Shown here: in pieces, positions 37,204 to 45,955 of the stretch | How positions within the stretch are numbered: the first letter of the stretch is position 1 | Layout of the letters: every line of letters begins with the position of its first letter | Source of the DNA: Rhizobium leguminosarum bv. trifolii WSM1325 | GTDB taxonomy: Bacteria > Pseudomonadota > Alphaproteobacteria > Rhizobiales > Rhizobiaceae | Direction: 5' to 3' | Assembly (NCBI GenBank): GCA_000023185.1 | Contig: CP001624.1 | Span: forward strand, 372,001-436,000 | DNA: 64,000 bases | Notes under the pieces: model-generated | Seen by the model: the letters and a program-made list of their open reading frames with translations, nothing else | Told to the model about the DNA's origin: nothing | The model's database searches: none | Translations under genes and position numbers: made by a program

Positions 37204-37557
37204 CGGTAAACTCCTGCTGACGCGCTTGTCTAACGCCGGGCGAACCATCAGTCCATCAGAGACTATCCCCCGTCCTTGATCTCGGCGTACACCCTGGTTG
37301 GTGATCAGTCGACTTACGCCCAACTCGACGCGTTTCGAAGCTCGGGCTTTCCGAGGGTTGCCCTTCAACCGCCACTCTGGCTTTCAAAACATGCCAAAAA
37401 ACGCGTGGCACGAATTGGCCGGACATATCGTGAAGCAGTGGAGATAGTACTCGGACGATCCCGAGCAGCTTTTGAAATCGGACTTTATGGCGTCAGTCGC
37501 CTTGTCGGAGGATTGGGGACGATAGCATCACCGTTCGGATCAGCGAAAACGAATTGC
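37204..37557. other. 350 bp without a supportable gene
   Basis: A forward open frame at 37276-37569 has no ribosome site, membrane segment or recognised pattern. I leave it unassigned. Confidence 0.4.
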
Positions 37558-37812
37558 TCAATGGCTTAGAGCCGAAGACGGAGCGTTGACCCTCATGGCC
37601 ATCAGACCTGAAAACGTCCGGATGAGGTCACCTTCTATGTAACGCTGGCCTCGCCCCTCTGCGTAGAGCAACATCGCCCGTTCGCACAAGACATCGGCTG
37701 TCCGTTCATCGAAGGGGACACCATAAAACCGAAACCACATGAGAACGGCATTGAGCAGGATCGCCTCTCCGTCCTGAAGGGCTTCGCTATGGTCTTCATG
37801 CGGCGCTGACAT
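37558..37812 (-). CDS. Small GSR-controlled protein of a three-member family
   Basis: 84 residues: ILLNAVLMWFRFYGVPFDER, ADVLCERAMLLYAEGRGQRY and a C-terminus ending VNAPSSALSH. The protein at 55018-55266 shares the order LSDAIRIWCRH, LLCSAAVDLYNQGHRT, VNAPTSTSHH, and 44388-44597 a more distant version. GGGGGAG lies before ATG 37812 and a perfect GSR promoter lies 36 bp upstream. Divergent from the Ku operon. Function unknown. Confidence 0.75.
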   Translation of the reverse strand: MSAPHEDHSEALQDGEAILLNAVLMWFRFYGVPFDERTADVLCERAMLLYAEGRGQRYIEGDLIRTFSGLMAMRVNAPSSALSH

Positions 37813-37833
37813 GCACATCTCCCCCGTAGTTTC

Positions 37834-37858
37834 GGAACGAAAGGCCGAACGACAAGTT
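37834..37858 (+). promoter_or_regulatory. GSR promoter of the Ku-Ku-SRAP operon
   Basis: GGAAC at 37834-37838, 16 bases, then AGTT at 37855-37858. It lies 31 bp before the first Ku ATG. Confidence 0.7.
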
Positions 37859-37872
37859 AATTGGAAAGTTCC
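37848..37872 (-). promoter_or_regulatory. GSR promoter of the divergent small gene
   Basis: Reverse strand: GGAAC (37872-37868), 16 bases, CGTT (37851-37848), a full consensus match. It interlocks with the plus-strand promoter, the two -10 elements crossing each other. Confidence 0.8.
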
Positions 37873-37888
37873 GCCCGGAGGGAAAATC

Positions 37889-38782
37889 ATGGCAGCGCAT
37901 AGGGCTCAATGGAAAGGCCACATCAAGGTCGGGGAAATCACCTGCGGCGTCGGGCTTTATACTGCTGCGTCGACCTCGGATCGCATCTCCTTCCGGACGA
38001 TCAACAAGGCAACCGGGAACCCCGTACGCCGCGAGTTCGTGGACAGCGAGACGGAGGAGACTGTCGAGCGGGAAAACCAGGTGAAGGGGTTCGAGGTTGA
38101 GAACGGCGAATACATCATGATCGACCCGGAAGAGGTGACCGCCGTCATCCCGGATTCCGATAAGATGCTCGAGATCGAAGCGTTCCTCCCCTGCTTTGAG
38201 GTCGACGATGTCTATTTCGACAAGCCGTACTATCTTGTACCGACAGACGAAGTCTCAGAAGACGCATTTGCAGGCCTTCGCGATGCCCTAAGCAAGGCCA
38301 GCGTCACCGCGATAGCGAGAACGGTTCTCTTTCGACGGATGCGCACCGTTCTTATCCGCGCCCACGGGCGCGGCCTGATCGCGACGACACTCAATTTCGA
38401 TTACGAGGTGCGGCCGTCCAAGGAGGCATTCAAGGAGGTCCCGGAGATCAAGGTAGAGGGAGAAATGCTCGACCTCGCCAAGCACATCATCGGCACGAAG
38501 AAGGGTGATTTCGATCCGGCGACGTTCGATGACCGCTATGAGGCCGCCCTCGCCGATCTGGTGAAAGCGAAGTCGGAGGGCCGCTCACTACCCAAGCCGA
38601 AGCCAGTTCAGGTGTCAAAGCCCAACGACCTTCTGAAGGCCCTGCGCGAAAGCGCTGGAATGGGCAACGCCAAGCCCGCTGCCAAATCCAAGACTAAGGC
38701 TGCAAACGCGAACGCGAAGAAAAAGACCAAGGCGGCCGCTCCCAAAACAGCTGCCAAGACCACTCACAAAAAAGCCAGCTAG
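37889..38782 (+). CDS. ku: Ku protein (non-homologous end joining), first copy
   Basis: 297-residue bacterial Ku: core beta-barrel with WKGHIKVGEITCGVGLYTAA, FRTINKATGNPVRREFVDSE and YYLVPTDEVSEDAFAGLRDA, then a Lys/Ala-rich tail of about 50 residues after ALRESAGMG. Bacterial Ku binds DNA ends and recruits LigD. CGGAGGG precedes ATG 37889. It is followed after nine bases by a second, different Ku; in Sinorhizobium such adjacent Ku proteins work as a heterodimer (established for Ku3/Ku4). GSR promoter upstream. Confidence 0.95.
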   Translation: MAAHRAQWKGHIKVGEITCGVGLYTAASTSDRISFRTINKATGNPVRREFVDSETEETVERENQVKGFEVENGEYIMIDPEEVTAVIPDSDKMLEIEAFLPCFEVDDVYFDKPYYLVPTDEVSEDAFAGLRDALSKASVTAIARTVLFRRMRTVLIRAHGRGLIATTLNFDYEVRPSKEAFKEVPEIKVEGEMLDLAKHIIGTKKGDFDPATFDDRYEAALADLVKAKSEGRSLPKPKPVQVSKPNDLLKALRESAGMGNAKPAAKSKTKAANANAKKKTKAAAPKTAAKTTHKKAS

Positions 38783-38791
38783 GAAACAACA

Positions 38792-39619
38792 ATGGCACCC
38801 CGTCCATACTGGAAAGGCTACCTCAAGCTTTCGCTTGTCACGTGTCCCGTGGCAATGAGCCCGGCGACATCGGAGAGCGAGAAGGTCCGTTTCCACACGC
38901 TCAACAAAGAGACCGGCAATCGCGTCCTGTCCCGTTACGTCGATTCCGTGACTGGAAAGCCCGTCAAGGATGAAAACGAAGCCAAAGGCTACGAGCGCGG
39001 TGAAAACGACTACGTTCTGCTGACCGACGAAGACCTCGAGTCCATTGATCTGGAGACCGTGCGGACGATCGATATCGAAAAGTTCGTTCCGCGCGAAAGT
39101 ATCGAGTGGATCTACCTTGAAACACCCCACTACCTCGTTCCTAACGACAAGATCGGCAACGAGGCGTTTGCCGTCATAAGGGATGCGATGAAGGCAGAAA
39201 AGGTCCTTGGCGTCTCGAGGGTAGTAATCGGCCGGCGAGAACGTGCGGTGGTCCTAGAACCGCGCGATGAGGGCATCGTTGTCTGGACCCTGCGCTTCGG
39301 TGACGAGGTTCGCCCTGAGGAGGAGTACTTCCAGGGGATCGAGAAGAAGGCTGACACCTCGACGGTCGCTGCCATCACCCAAACGATCAAGCGGCGCATG
39401 GATAAATGGTCGCCTTCGATGGTCAGCGATCCGATCCAGGAGAGCTTGCTGAAGCTGATAGCGACCAAGAAGAAGGCTCTAAAGCCCTCCAAATCGTCCA
39501 AGGCGGCCAACAGTAAAAAAGACGACGACGCGAAGCCATCAAACGTCATCAGCATCATGGACGCCCTCAAGAAGAGCGTCGAAGCCGACCTTAAAGGTCG
39601 AAAGAAGGCGGGCCGATAA
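38792..39619 (+). CDS. ku: Ku protein, second copy
   Basis: 275 residues with the same core (WKGYLKLSLVTCPVAMSPAT, FHTLNKETGNRVLSRYVDSV, YLETPHYLVPNDKIGNEAFA) and a shorter basic tail (KKKALKPSKSSKAANSKKDD). Sequence divergence from the first Ku suggests specialised heterodimer partners rather than a recent duplicate. Second gene of the operon. Confidence 0.95.
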   Translation: MAPRPYWKGYLKLSLVTCPVAMSPATSESEKVRFHTLNKETGNRVLSRYVDSVTGKPVKDENEAKGYERGENDYVLLTDEDLESIDLETVRTIDIEKFVPRESIEWIYLETPHYLVPNDKIGNEAFAVIRDAMKAEKVLGVSRVVIGRRERAVVLEPRDEGIVVWTLRFGDEVRPEEEYFQGIEKKADTSTVAAITQTIKRRMDKWSPSMVSDPIQESLLKLIATKKKALKPSKSSKAANSKKDDDAKPSNVISIMDALKKSVEADLKGRKKAGR

Positions 39620-39647
39620 TCCTCCCTGGCTGACGAGCGGTCCCGCT

Positions 39648-40244
39648 ATGTGCAATGACTATGAACAACATATTCGCTGGAAAGAGTACTGCGAGATGAT
39701 GCAGTCTCTCGCCCTGCGCATTCCGGCGCACCAGTCTGAACTCGATCTACCCACGGCCGATGACATCAAAATCGGTGATATCGCCCCGGTGGTCCGGACA
39801 TCTGGCGATGAGTTCGAACTCTTCGCCGCCAAGTTCGGGTTTCCGCCGTCTGCCGGACGCAAAGGCGGACCGGTTTTTAATTTCGTCTCGGAAAACCGGG
39901 ATTTCTCTGAGAGCAAACGCTGCCTCATCCCGGCGTCGGCCTTCTTCGAGTTTACCGGAACGAAATACCCGAAGGCCAAGCACAGGTTTACGCTCGCCGA
40001 CCGTGCGATATTCGCTATTGCCGGGCTGTGGCGCGAAGGCGAAGGCAATCAGCCGGCGTCGATGACGATGCTCACGACGAAGCCGAGCCCGGATGTCGCG
40101 CCAATCCATAATCGACAGGTTGTTATCCTGAAACCTGAAGATTGGAGACACTGGCTGGCGCTGTCGAAACCCCAGGATCAGCTACTCAAGCCGCTGCCTG
40201 CGGGAAGTCTCTCGGTGGAGCAGGTGCGAGCTGGAAGCGACTGA
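39648..40244 (+). CDS. SRAP-family (YedK/HMCES-like) abasic-site protein
   Basis: 198 residues with the catalytic Cys at position 2 (MCNDYEQHIRW), the asparagine segment FNFVSENR, RCLIPASAFFEF and the APIHNRQVVIL histidine motif. SRAP proteins crosslink to abasic sites in single-stranded DNA and so shield them. Downstream of the two Ku genes in the same orientation; 28 bp gap. A decayed second SRAP gene lies at 43672. Operon context implies a stress-induced break-repair set. Confidence 0.92.
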   Translation: MCNDYEQHIRWKEYCEMMQSLALRIPAHQSELDLPTADDIKIGDIAPVVRTSGDEFELFAAKFGFPPSAGRKGGPVFNFVSENRDFSESKRCLIPASAFFEFTGTKYPKAKHRFTLADRAIFAIAGLWREGEGNQPASMTMLTTKPSPDVAPIHNRQVVILKPEDWRHWLALSKPQDQLLKPLPAGSLSVEQVRAGSD

Positions 40245-40784
40245 CGCTCGCCTCACCGAGATGCAGGTGCGCAGCATTGCAATCTCCGAGGCCATCCAGA
40301 ATGTCGATCCATCGCCAAGCCATTCGCCGATGGTGGCGTGGACGACGGCCTCGCGAACTCCTGGGCCGAGAGTTGACCACTCGATGACGCGGCGAGGCAC
40401 ACCGCAAGTGCGACCCTTCCCAACCCCTTACTCGCAAGGCTCAACCCTTCATCTCGACGGTTTTCGTAAAGCTCTTGATCTCCTCGCGACGGGCCGCATC
40501 AACGCCGCCAAAAGAGAAGCCCGAGCACCATGAGGCGGATGCTCCAGGCGCGCTTCAGGACCTTGCGCCAGTCATGGACGAACACGGAGTGGCTCCGGGT
40601 TGTGAATTTTCAGCAGAAGTTCGTTGCCAAAATCCGAGGAAGGCCTACTTCCCCGCTTTTGTGGAGGGCAAAATTGCTACAGAGTGAAACACGTAAAGCG
40701 CTTATGCTCGCCTTCTTAATTGGCGGCTCCTTTTTGATTGCAATTCGCTATGGCATACATCACGGCTATCTTTCGCCCTGACCG
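40245..40784. other. 540 bp with no confident gene
   Basis: A forward open frame at 40530-40781 ends in a possible membrane helix (ALMLAFLIGGSFLIAIRYG) but has no ribosome site. A reverse frame at 40253-40444 begins like a signal peptide, most likely by chance. Nothing is firmly supportable. Confidence 0.35.
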
Positions 40785-41054
40785 TCAGAGAGAAGCCGCC
40801 GCCTTAAACCCGTCGCTCTGTTGCGACGGGAAGCCCATGGCAACAAATCCAGCCATCATCGTCGGACTCTTCCCCCAAATCGGTTGCGACTCGCATAGTT
40901 CCCACGCTTCCGCCTGCCTCATTGGCCGCCAGATGGTGCTCGGCTTCTGATCTACTGGATAGGTGGTGATGAAGTTGGACTGCGACACCTTGGCGGCGCT
41001 ACCCAGTATCCCGATCTCATTCAGCGAGACGTTGTTGCCGTTGTCCATCAGCAT
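40785..41054 (-). CDS. Possible phage-related protein downstream of a spike-base-like remnant
   Basis: 89 residues (MLMDNGNNVSLNEIGILGSA, then KVSQSNFITTYPVDQKPSTI). Its start overlaps the stop of the remnant at 41055 in the manner of coupled phage genes. There is no ribosome site of its own and I recognise no family. Confidence 0.35.
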   Translation of the reverse strand: MLMDNGNNVSLNEIGILGSAAKVSQSNFITTYPVDQKPSTIWRPMRQAEAWELCESQPIWGKSPTMMAGFVAMGFPSQQSDGFKAAASL

Positions 41055-41270
41055 AATGCAATGATGTTGGAGGCCGCGATCCCGGTCAGCGCCAAGATGG
41101 CGGCGTGAACCGGCTGGATCGTTCCGGCGGGCACGCTCTTGAAGATGACAGGGTCATGTCTCGACGCGGCGCGATAGCAATATCGCCGGCCGTGCCATAT
41201 AGCGGGCCCGCGCACCGACGATGGCAGTATCGCCCGGCAGCCCGAGAGGCCGGAGCAATCGAGGGATCCA
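41055..41270 (-). pseudogene. Decayed phage 'spike base'-like small protein gene
   Basis: Reverse strand: MDPSIAPASRAAG at the start, then YGTAGDIAIAPRRDMTL in a shifted frame and SVPAGTIQPVHAAILALTGI with AASNIIALC in another. The order TP/S-D-T, YVGTxGDI, NVPAGT, TGxxAxxIxAL matches small spike-base proteins of phages and gene-transfer agents (pattern memory). Two frameshifts. A truncated relative lies at 44885-44956. Confidence 0.45.
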
Positions 41271-41348
41271 ACTAATACTGCCTACTCGGTGCATGCGACG
41301 CAGCTTTTGGAAGCATTCACATCTCGCCTTCCCCACCTGGATATGGTT

Positions 41349-41373
41349 GGAACCGACCCTAGATTTTCTGGTT
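41349..41373 (+). promoter_or_regulatory. GSR promoter of the small gene at 41407
   Basis: GGAAC, 16 bases, GGTT, 34 bp before the ATG at 41407. Confidence 0.7.
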
Positions 41374-41406
41374 CGGTTCGGGAGTGGCCACCTTTGGGAG
41401 GATGGG

Positions 41407-41655
41407 ATGTTCGTGAAGTTGACCGACGGCACGATTACTCGCTGGATTAACATGGACGCCGTGATCCAGATGCGGTTCGATGAGGACAAACATCAAACGG
41501 AACTATTTTTGGTCAGAGAGAACGCCAGACTGGTTTTCGTCGATCAGTCTCCGGAAGAAATCCGAACGCTACTGGACGTCGAACTCGAACGGCTATCCCA
41601 AATCACAAACTGGACCACGGGCGGCCCAATAGGAAAGTCAAATGGTTGCAGATGA
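41407..41655 (+). CDS. Small GSR-controlled protein (82 aa)
   Basis: 82 residues: FVKLTDGTITRWINMDAVIQ, then a strand region ENARLVFVDQSPEEIRTLLD. GGGAGGATGGG precedes the ATG and a GSR promoter is positioned correctly, which together make the gene credible. Likely a beta-alpha fold of unknown function. Confidence 0.65.
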   Translation: MFVKLTDGTITRWINMDAVIQMRFDEDKHQTELFLVRENARLVFVDQSPEEIRTLLDVELERLSQITNWTTGGPIGKSNGCR

Positions 41656-42250
41656 CGGGCCATTACCACATACACTTGTAGTTGAAACGCCCTAACCCAT
41701 TGCAAGGGTACGCGCTACTGCGAGTAAAGGGATGGGAACTCAACCGCTAAAATCATTAGAATCGCTCTCGCAGCGACCGTATTCGCTATGTCAGCAATCG
41801 GCGCTTTCGCTCATGGCGGTGAGCCATACGAACCACGAGGCCGGTGACTATCATTGTCACTGAAGCGCTTCACGGTGGCCGAATCACGAGGAGAAAAGTC
41901 TTTCAGAAAGCTCAATGGCAACGATGCCGAGCTCGACAGCCACATCGTTATCGTGATCCTCAACAACGGCGTGCGGTGCATCTTCGTGGCCATTCTCCTT
42001 CGAAGCGAGCCGGCGCGCTACGATAAGTCGATTGGTTTCAGGAGGCTTGCTGTCGCGTTGCGATTGAAAGCTTCCACTGCGCTCTCCTGGTGAAGCCAAA
42101 GGCGAAGTTCTTTATCGCTGTGCCCATTGCGTTGGCGGTAAGCTCCTTTTTGACAATGGTTTTTGCCTTGGGTCTGATGGGAATTGTCAAACATTGTGCC
42201 GATTGCGGAGGGTAGCTCTTGAACGTCACCCCAAGTTATTAACCGCCGCG
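41656..42250. other. 600 bp of decayed or non-coding sequence
   Basis: A signal-peptide-like run (IRIALAATVFAMSAIGAFAH) near 41745-41805 ends after a few residues, suggesting a truncated secreted-protein gene. Other frames are short and unsupported. Confidence 0.35.
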
Positions 42251-42364
42251 TTATTCCTGCTCCTCCCGCAGCCTCTTATAGGACGCGTGCCGCAGCTTTC
42301 CGTCATCCGTCCACGCCCGGTGTTCGATCTCGGCGATCAGCTTCGGCTTCACGAATATCGCTCC
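42251..42364 (-). pseudogene. ligD: LigD ligase C-terminal remnant
   Basis: Reverse frame reads IFVKPKLIAEIEHRAWTDDG and KLRHASYKRLREEQE then stops. This is the end of a LigD-type ATP-dependent ligase; the intact ligase at 53320 has the same segment (KIVAEIEYRAWTHDGKLRHA). About 38 codons remain. Confidence 0.75.
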
Positions 42365-42480
42365 CTTGCGCTCGACGGGCGGGCTCCAGCAGGTTTGAAT
42401 GTCGAGATAAGCATTTTGGATGGATATTCCCGGTGCTCTATAGCGGCTACAATATTCGCTTAAGGAGAAGGGAGTGCACG

Positions 42481-42807
42481 ATGAAAGCGATCACGGTTTC
42501 TGGCCTCATTATGCTAGCCTTCGCATCCGGTGCATATGCCGCAACCATGACGGCGGAGCAGTTGAAAAGCGAGTTGGTAGGCCACCCAATTCACTGGAAG
42601 TCAAAGACGCAATCGGGCGTCACAACTTATAAACCAGACGGGACGATTGAAGCGACTGTCGACGGGGACAAGGCCACCTACAAGGGGACATGGAGCATCA
42701 AAGATAATAAGATGTGCGAGAAGTTCGGTAAGGAAAAATGTGCAACGATCAATTCGCTTGGAGGTAAGAAATACTCCAAGGGGGGCGGGACATTTACTGT
42801 GGAATAG
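42481..42807 (+). CDS. Secreted small protein
   Basis: 108 residues, signal peptide cleaved near ASGAYAA, mature part with TAEQLKSELVGHPIHWKSKT, GTIEATVDGDKATYKGTWSI and two cysteines near KMCEKFGKEKC. The pattern suggests a small lipocalin-like or DUF995-type beta protein. AAGGAGAAGGG precedes the ATG. Confidence 0.75.
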   Translation: MKAITVSGLIMLAFASGAYAATMTAEQLKSELVGHPIHWKSKTQSGVTTYKPDGTIEATVDGDKATYKGTWSIKDNKMCEKFGKEKCATINSLGGKKYSKGGGTFTVE

Positions 42808-42844
42808 CGCCTGTTTTGGTTTCGTCACCAGGCGGCTTATGTGC

Positions 42845-43270
42845 CGGCTGGCTTGTCGCGCAACGGGAAAGAGCCTGAGCTCAACCAGCGGCGCCTCGAT
42901 GCTCGCGTGGCCGAGGCTCCAATAGCCGACGCCCTTCTGGATCCACTTCAGCTCGCCGAGCGTGCCGGCGTCCTTGGCGGATGGTGGGAGGTCTGCAGGC
43001 GGGCTTATCGGCCGTCTCGCTAGAATATTTCTTATCGATCTCCCTCGGAAACTTGACGCACTTCGGCGCTGCGGTCGTCGGCTTTGCCGATTCCATCTCG
43101 CTTGTGGCGGTGACGCTGCTTCGTCAGCCTTGTCAGCAGCAACAGCGGCCGTCGGCCTTGGCGGCTTGGTACTTGGTGCTGCACTCCTTCATCGTCAACG
43201 TATGCGCCGGCGACGACATGAGGAAAGCAGCGACCACCGAGCCGGCGGCGGAGAGAAGCAGTTTGTGCAT
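42845..43270 (-). pseudogene. Frameshifted secreted small protein gene
   Basis: From ATG 43270: signal peptide and MKECSTKYQAAKADG, the start of a rhizobial periplasmic family, then a stop. Other frames continue with KCVKFPREIDKKYSSETADK and AKDAGTLGELKWIQKGVGYW, the usual central and final segments of the same family. At least two frameshifts. Confidence 0.5.
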
Positions 43271-43671
43271 AGTGCTTAAATTACTTGGTCGATGCAACGA
43301 AACCCATGACACCCTCCCTTGTTCATCTACGGCGCGAACGGTGAAACCCACCGAATGAAGGGATGAACAAAGGCGACACTCGTTTCAGGGCCCCTGCGAA
43401 GCGCATGAAAGACGTTGCTTCGGGAGGGATTCGCCACGACCTGGAACCAGAAGGGGCGCAACGACTGGTGTGTTTGAGCGTCCCTCCCTTTCCCCGTTGC
43501 CTTTCATCTGAGGTTCAGGATGGATGGCCGAAACTAGTCCACCAGTATTTGTTGATTGGCATCCGGAAAGAGGAGTCCAAGGCATGAAGCTCATGACACT
43601 GGCTGCCGCAGCAAGCGTGGCTGCTACCGCGCCGCGCGGCCAGCCTATGGCTATCACAGGGACTGAACATT

Positions 43672-44368
43672 GTGTGTCGCCGTATTTTTGTAGATTCATC
43701 CTTAGATGAGCTGATCGGCCATTTCACCTTTGCTGATCGCGGCGAAGTTGATGGCTTGGATGACCGCTTCCCTCGCTACAACGGCTATCCCAAGGAAGTT
43801 TATCCAATCATCATCAGGGGCAGCGCGCAGAAGCCGGAAGCCCCGGCGTCGACTTTTGAGATGGCCGTTTGGGATTTCACACCGTCTTGGATGAAGCCAT
43901 CCCAACGTAGGCCATCGGCTAATCTGCCGTGCGAAGGCATTGCTGTGAATGCAAAGTTTGGTCTCGCCTATCAGGCGCGCCGATGCCTGATACCTGTCAA
44001 CGGGTTTCGAGTGGGAGACGTTGGAGACTGGTCGTCGGTCGCAGCCATACGCCATCGCCATGAAGGATGGCTTGCCCTTCGCTCTGGCCGGTATTTCGGA
44101 GATCTGGAGCCACCCATCAGGCATCGATATCCTCAACTTCGCCGTCTTGACCTGCGCACCGAACGAGATGATGGCGACGATCCATGATCGTATGCCGGTT
44201 ATCCTGCATCGGAACGACTATGCCCGCTGGCTATCGACAGAACCAGACCCTGCAGACCTCATGAAGCCCTTTCCGGCCGCACTGATGAGCCAGTGGCCGG
44301 TGGCGCGACGGCTGAACAATGACAAAAGAGGCGGGCCAGAGACGATTGCTGCGATAGAGGTTGTCTAA
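43672..44368 (+). pseudogene. Second SRAP (YedK-like) gene, frameshifted
   Basis: Begins GTG TGT (MCRRIF, catalytic Cys2 retained), continues SLDELIGHFTFADRGEVDGL, RYNGYPKEVYPIII and ARRCLIPVNGF, then shifts frame near 44015 to YAIAMKDGLPFALAGISEIW, NEMMATIHDRMPVILHRNDY and a stop at 44368. All domain parts are present but in two frames, and the start and MCGR motif are degraded. Related to, but not a recent copy of, the SRAP at 39648. Confidence 0.75.
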
Positions 44369-44387
44369 AACGAAAAGGATCACCAAG

Positions 44388-44597
44388 ATGTTTCAAGCGC
44401 TAACCTCCCTTTCCGATCACGATATCGAAACTGTGGTCGATGCGGTGACCGAATGGTGTTCGCAACATCATTGCGACATTCAGAGCTGTCGCGGGCAATT
44501 CGCCCTCGCTGCGGCTGTCGATGCGCTCCAGAGTTCACCGAATCATGACGCCTTGGTGCATCATCTTTCCGAGAAATTGATGGATAATAAAGAATAG
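44388..44597 (+). CDS. Small protein, distant member of the 37558/55018 family
   Basis: 69 residues: SDHDIETVVDAVTEWCSQHH and QFALAAAVDALQSSPNHDAL, aligning in helix order with the proteins at 37558 and 55018 (helix with W-C, then AAVD-L). AAAGGA lies upstream. It follows the SRAP remnant, perhaps formerly in its operon. Function unknown. Confidence 0.6.
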   Translation: MFQALTSLSDHDIETVVDAVTEWCSQHHCDIQSCRGQFALAAAVDALQSSPNHDALVHHLSEKLMDNKE

Positions 44598-44977
44598 CGT
44601 CATTCGAATATGTGAGGTCGGACGACCGCCCGGCGCACAGGAGTTCGATTGCTTGGGGTTAGGCAACATCGCCGAGCGGCCGGGCGCACAATACCAAAGA
44701 CAACTCCAGTGTAAATTCACAAATACTGCCAAAGACGTACACTTAGTTATTACCTCTTCTGCAGCACGCATGTCGAAATAGTAGCGGGTCATGCATCCTC
44801 TGCGCAGCCTTAACCTCCTCGAGGCTGAAGGGATTCTGCGTCGACGCCATTCCAAATTGCCGCTTCGGCGGCGCTTGATCGATTCCGCGGAAGCGATGGC
44901 GGTATCGTTCGGGGTCACCGCGGCGGCCCGCGAGGCCGGAGCAATCGAAGGGTCCATTGCAGTTTTCCTTGCGAGAT
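44598..44977. other. Mosaic of remnants before brnT
   Basis: On the minus strand, 44885-44956 reads MDPSIAPASRAAAVTPNDTA, the N-terminus of the spike-base-like gene seen at 41055, then diverges. MTRYYFDMRAAEE at 44755-44793 resembles the start of DUF6894 proteins. Neither is complete. Confidence 0.35.
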
Positions 44978-45044
44978 CCGTATATAGAACCAGTTTCCGT
45001 ATATGCAGGAACCTATTGTAAAATTAGGTCTGTTTCCGTATATA
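44978..45044 (+). promoter_or_regulatory. Three CCGTATAT repeats upstream of brnT
   Basis: CCGTATATA at 44978, CCGTATATG at 44997 and CCGTATATA at 45036, spaced 19 and 39 bp, i.e. two and four helical turns. BrnA antitoxins autoregulate their operon (family knowledge), so these are likely operator half-sites. Confidence 0.6.
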
Positions 45045-45052
45045 CAATATCC

Positions 45053-45298
45053 ATGAAGATCACCTACGACGAAGCAAAGCGCCGGACCAATATCGAAAAG
45101 CACGGGCTCGACTTTGCCGATCTCGATCTGCTTTTCTTTGCAGGCTCCGTTGTCGTCCCGGCCAAAGGCGAACGCCTCATGGCCATCGGTGTCTTTCGTG
45201 ATGGCGTGATTGCCGTCGTGTTCGTCACCCTCGGCTCTGAAGCCATTTCGGTAATCTCCATGCGCAAAGCCAGCCGTAAGGAAAGGAGCATCCTATGA
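45053..45298 (+). CDS. brnT: BrnT-type ribonuclease toxin
   Basis: 81 residues with the BrnT pattern: ITYDEAKRRTNIEKHGLDFA near the N-terminus, then GERLMAIGVFRDGVIAVVFV and a C-terminal SMRKASRKERSIL. BrnT is a RelE-fold RNase neutralised by BrnA. ATG 45053 gives the normal length; the upstream frame is non-coding. Overlaps brnA by four bases. Confidence 0.88.
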   Translation: MKITYDEAKRRTNIEKHGLDFADLDLLFFAGSVVVPAKGERLMAIGVFRDGVIAVVFVTLGSEAISVISMRKASRKERSIL

Positions 45299-45609
45299 CC
45301 CGCATCGCAGATAGTGTTCTGAAAATCTCCGACGCTGAAGAAGCGAAGATCCAGAGGCAAATCGCCAGCGATCCCGACGCCCCAGAGGCGACGGATGAAC
45401 AGTTGGCCAAGGCCAAACCTTTTGCCGAAGCCCTTCCCGAGTTGGCCGAGTCCATCAGGAAGAACCTGGGCGGCCGGCCTAAGTCCAATAATCCTAAGGT
45501 CGCCGTGAGCATTCGGCTCGATCCAGAAGTCGTCGATGCTTTCAAGGCCAAAGGCGAAGGCTGGCAAAGCCGGATAAATGAGACACTGCGGAAGGCGGTA
45601 GGGCTATAG
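45295..45609 (+). CDS. brnA: BrnA antitoxin
   Basis: 104 residues: N-terminal toxin-binding region and C-terminal ribbon-helix-helix DNA-binding segment (VAVSIRLDPEVVDAFKAKGE, then WQSRINETLRKAV). Coupled to brnT (ATGA overlap) with GGAAAGGAG upstream. Confidence 0.88.
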   Translation: MTRIADSVLKISDAEEAKIQRQIASDPDAPEATDEQLAKAKPFAEALPELAESIRKNLGGRPKSNNPKVAVSIRLDPEVVDAFKAKGEGWQSRINETLRKAVGL

Positions 45610-45626
45610 CACTCCGCGGCCGTTTA

Positions 45627-45955
45627 TCATTGCCCCGCAAATGCAGGCTTGAGCTCGGCGCGAAGGGTGGTAATAACCCGTCCTGCTTCTTCCTGGGTGA
45701 GGCCACACGGCAAAAGCGATTGATCATCGAGCGCAAGACCGGCTGCGAGATTTTCAGGGAAGGCGACTTCCGCGCCGGCTCTGACAAGAGCCCTGAATCC
45801 CAATCATAGGACGTACTGACCAGACAGGGGATGGTCATCTGCTGATCGCTCGCAAACTTCACGATTCGTTCGACGGCGAAGTGCCGATCAAAAGTGATGA
45901 CGATAAGCCTGGGTTCATGGGGTGGCGTGGCTGGCAACGACCGCGTCAACTTCAT
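45627..45955 (-). pseudogene. C-terminal remnant of a CPA2-type cation/proton antiporter
   Basis: Reverse frames: PRLIVITFDRHFAVERIVKF and TIPCLVSTSYDWDSG, then after a shift ALVRAGAEVAFPENLAAGLA and LPCGLTQEEAGRVITTLRAE. This matches the TrkA-N region of KefB/C-type antiporters. All membrane helices are missing. Confidence 0.5.

Noticed and set aside
40253..40444. Reverse open frame beginning like a signal peptide
   Set aside because: No ribosome site, no downstream domain, and the overlapping frames look equally random.
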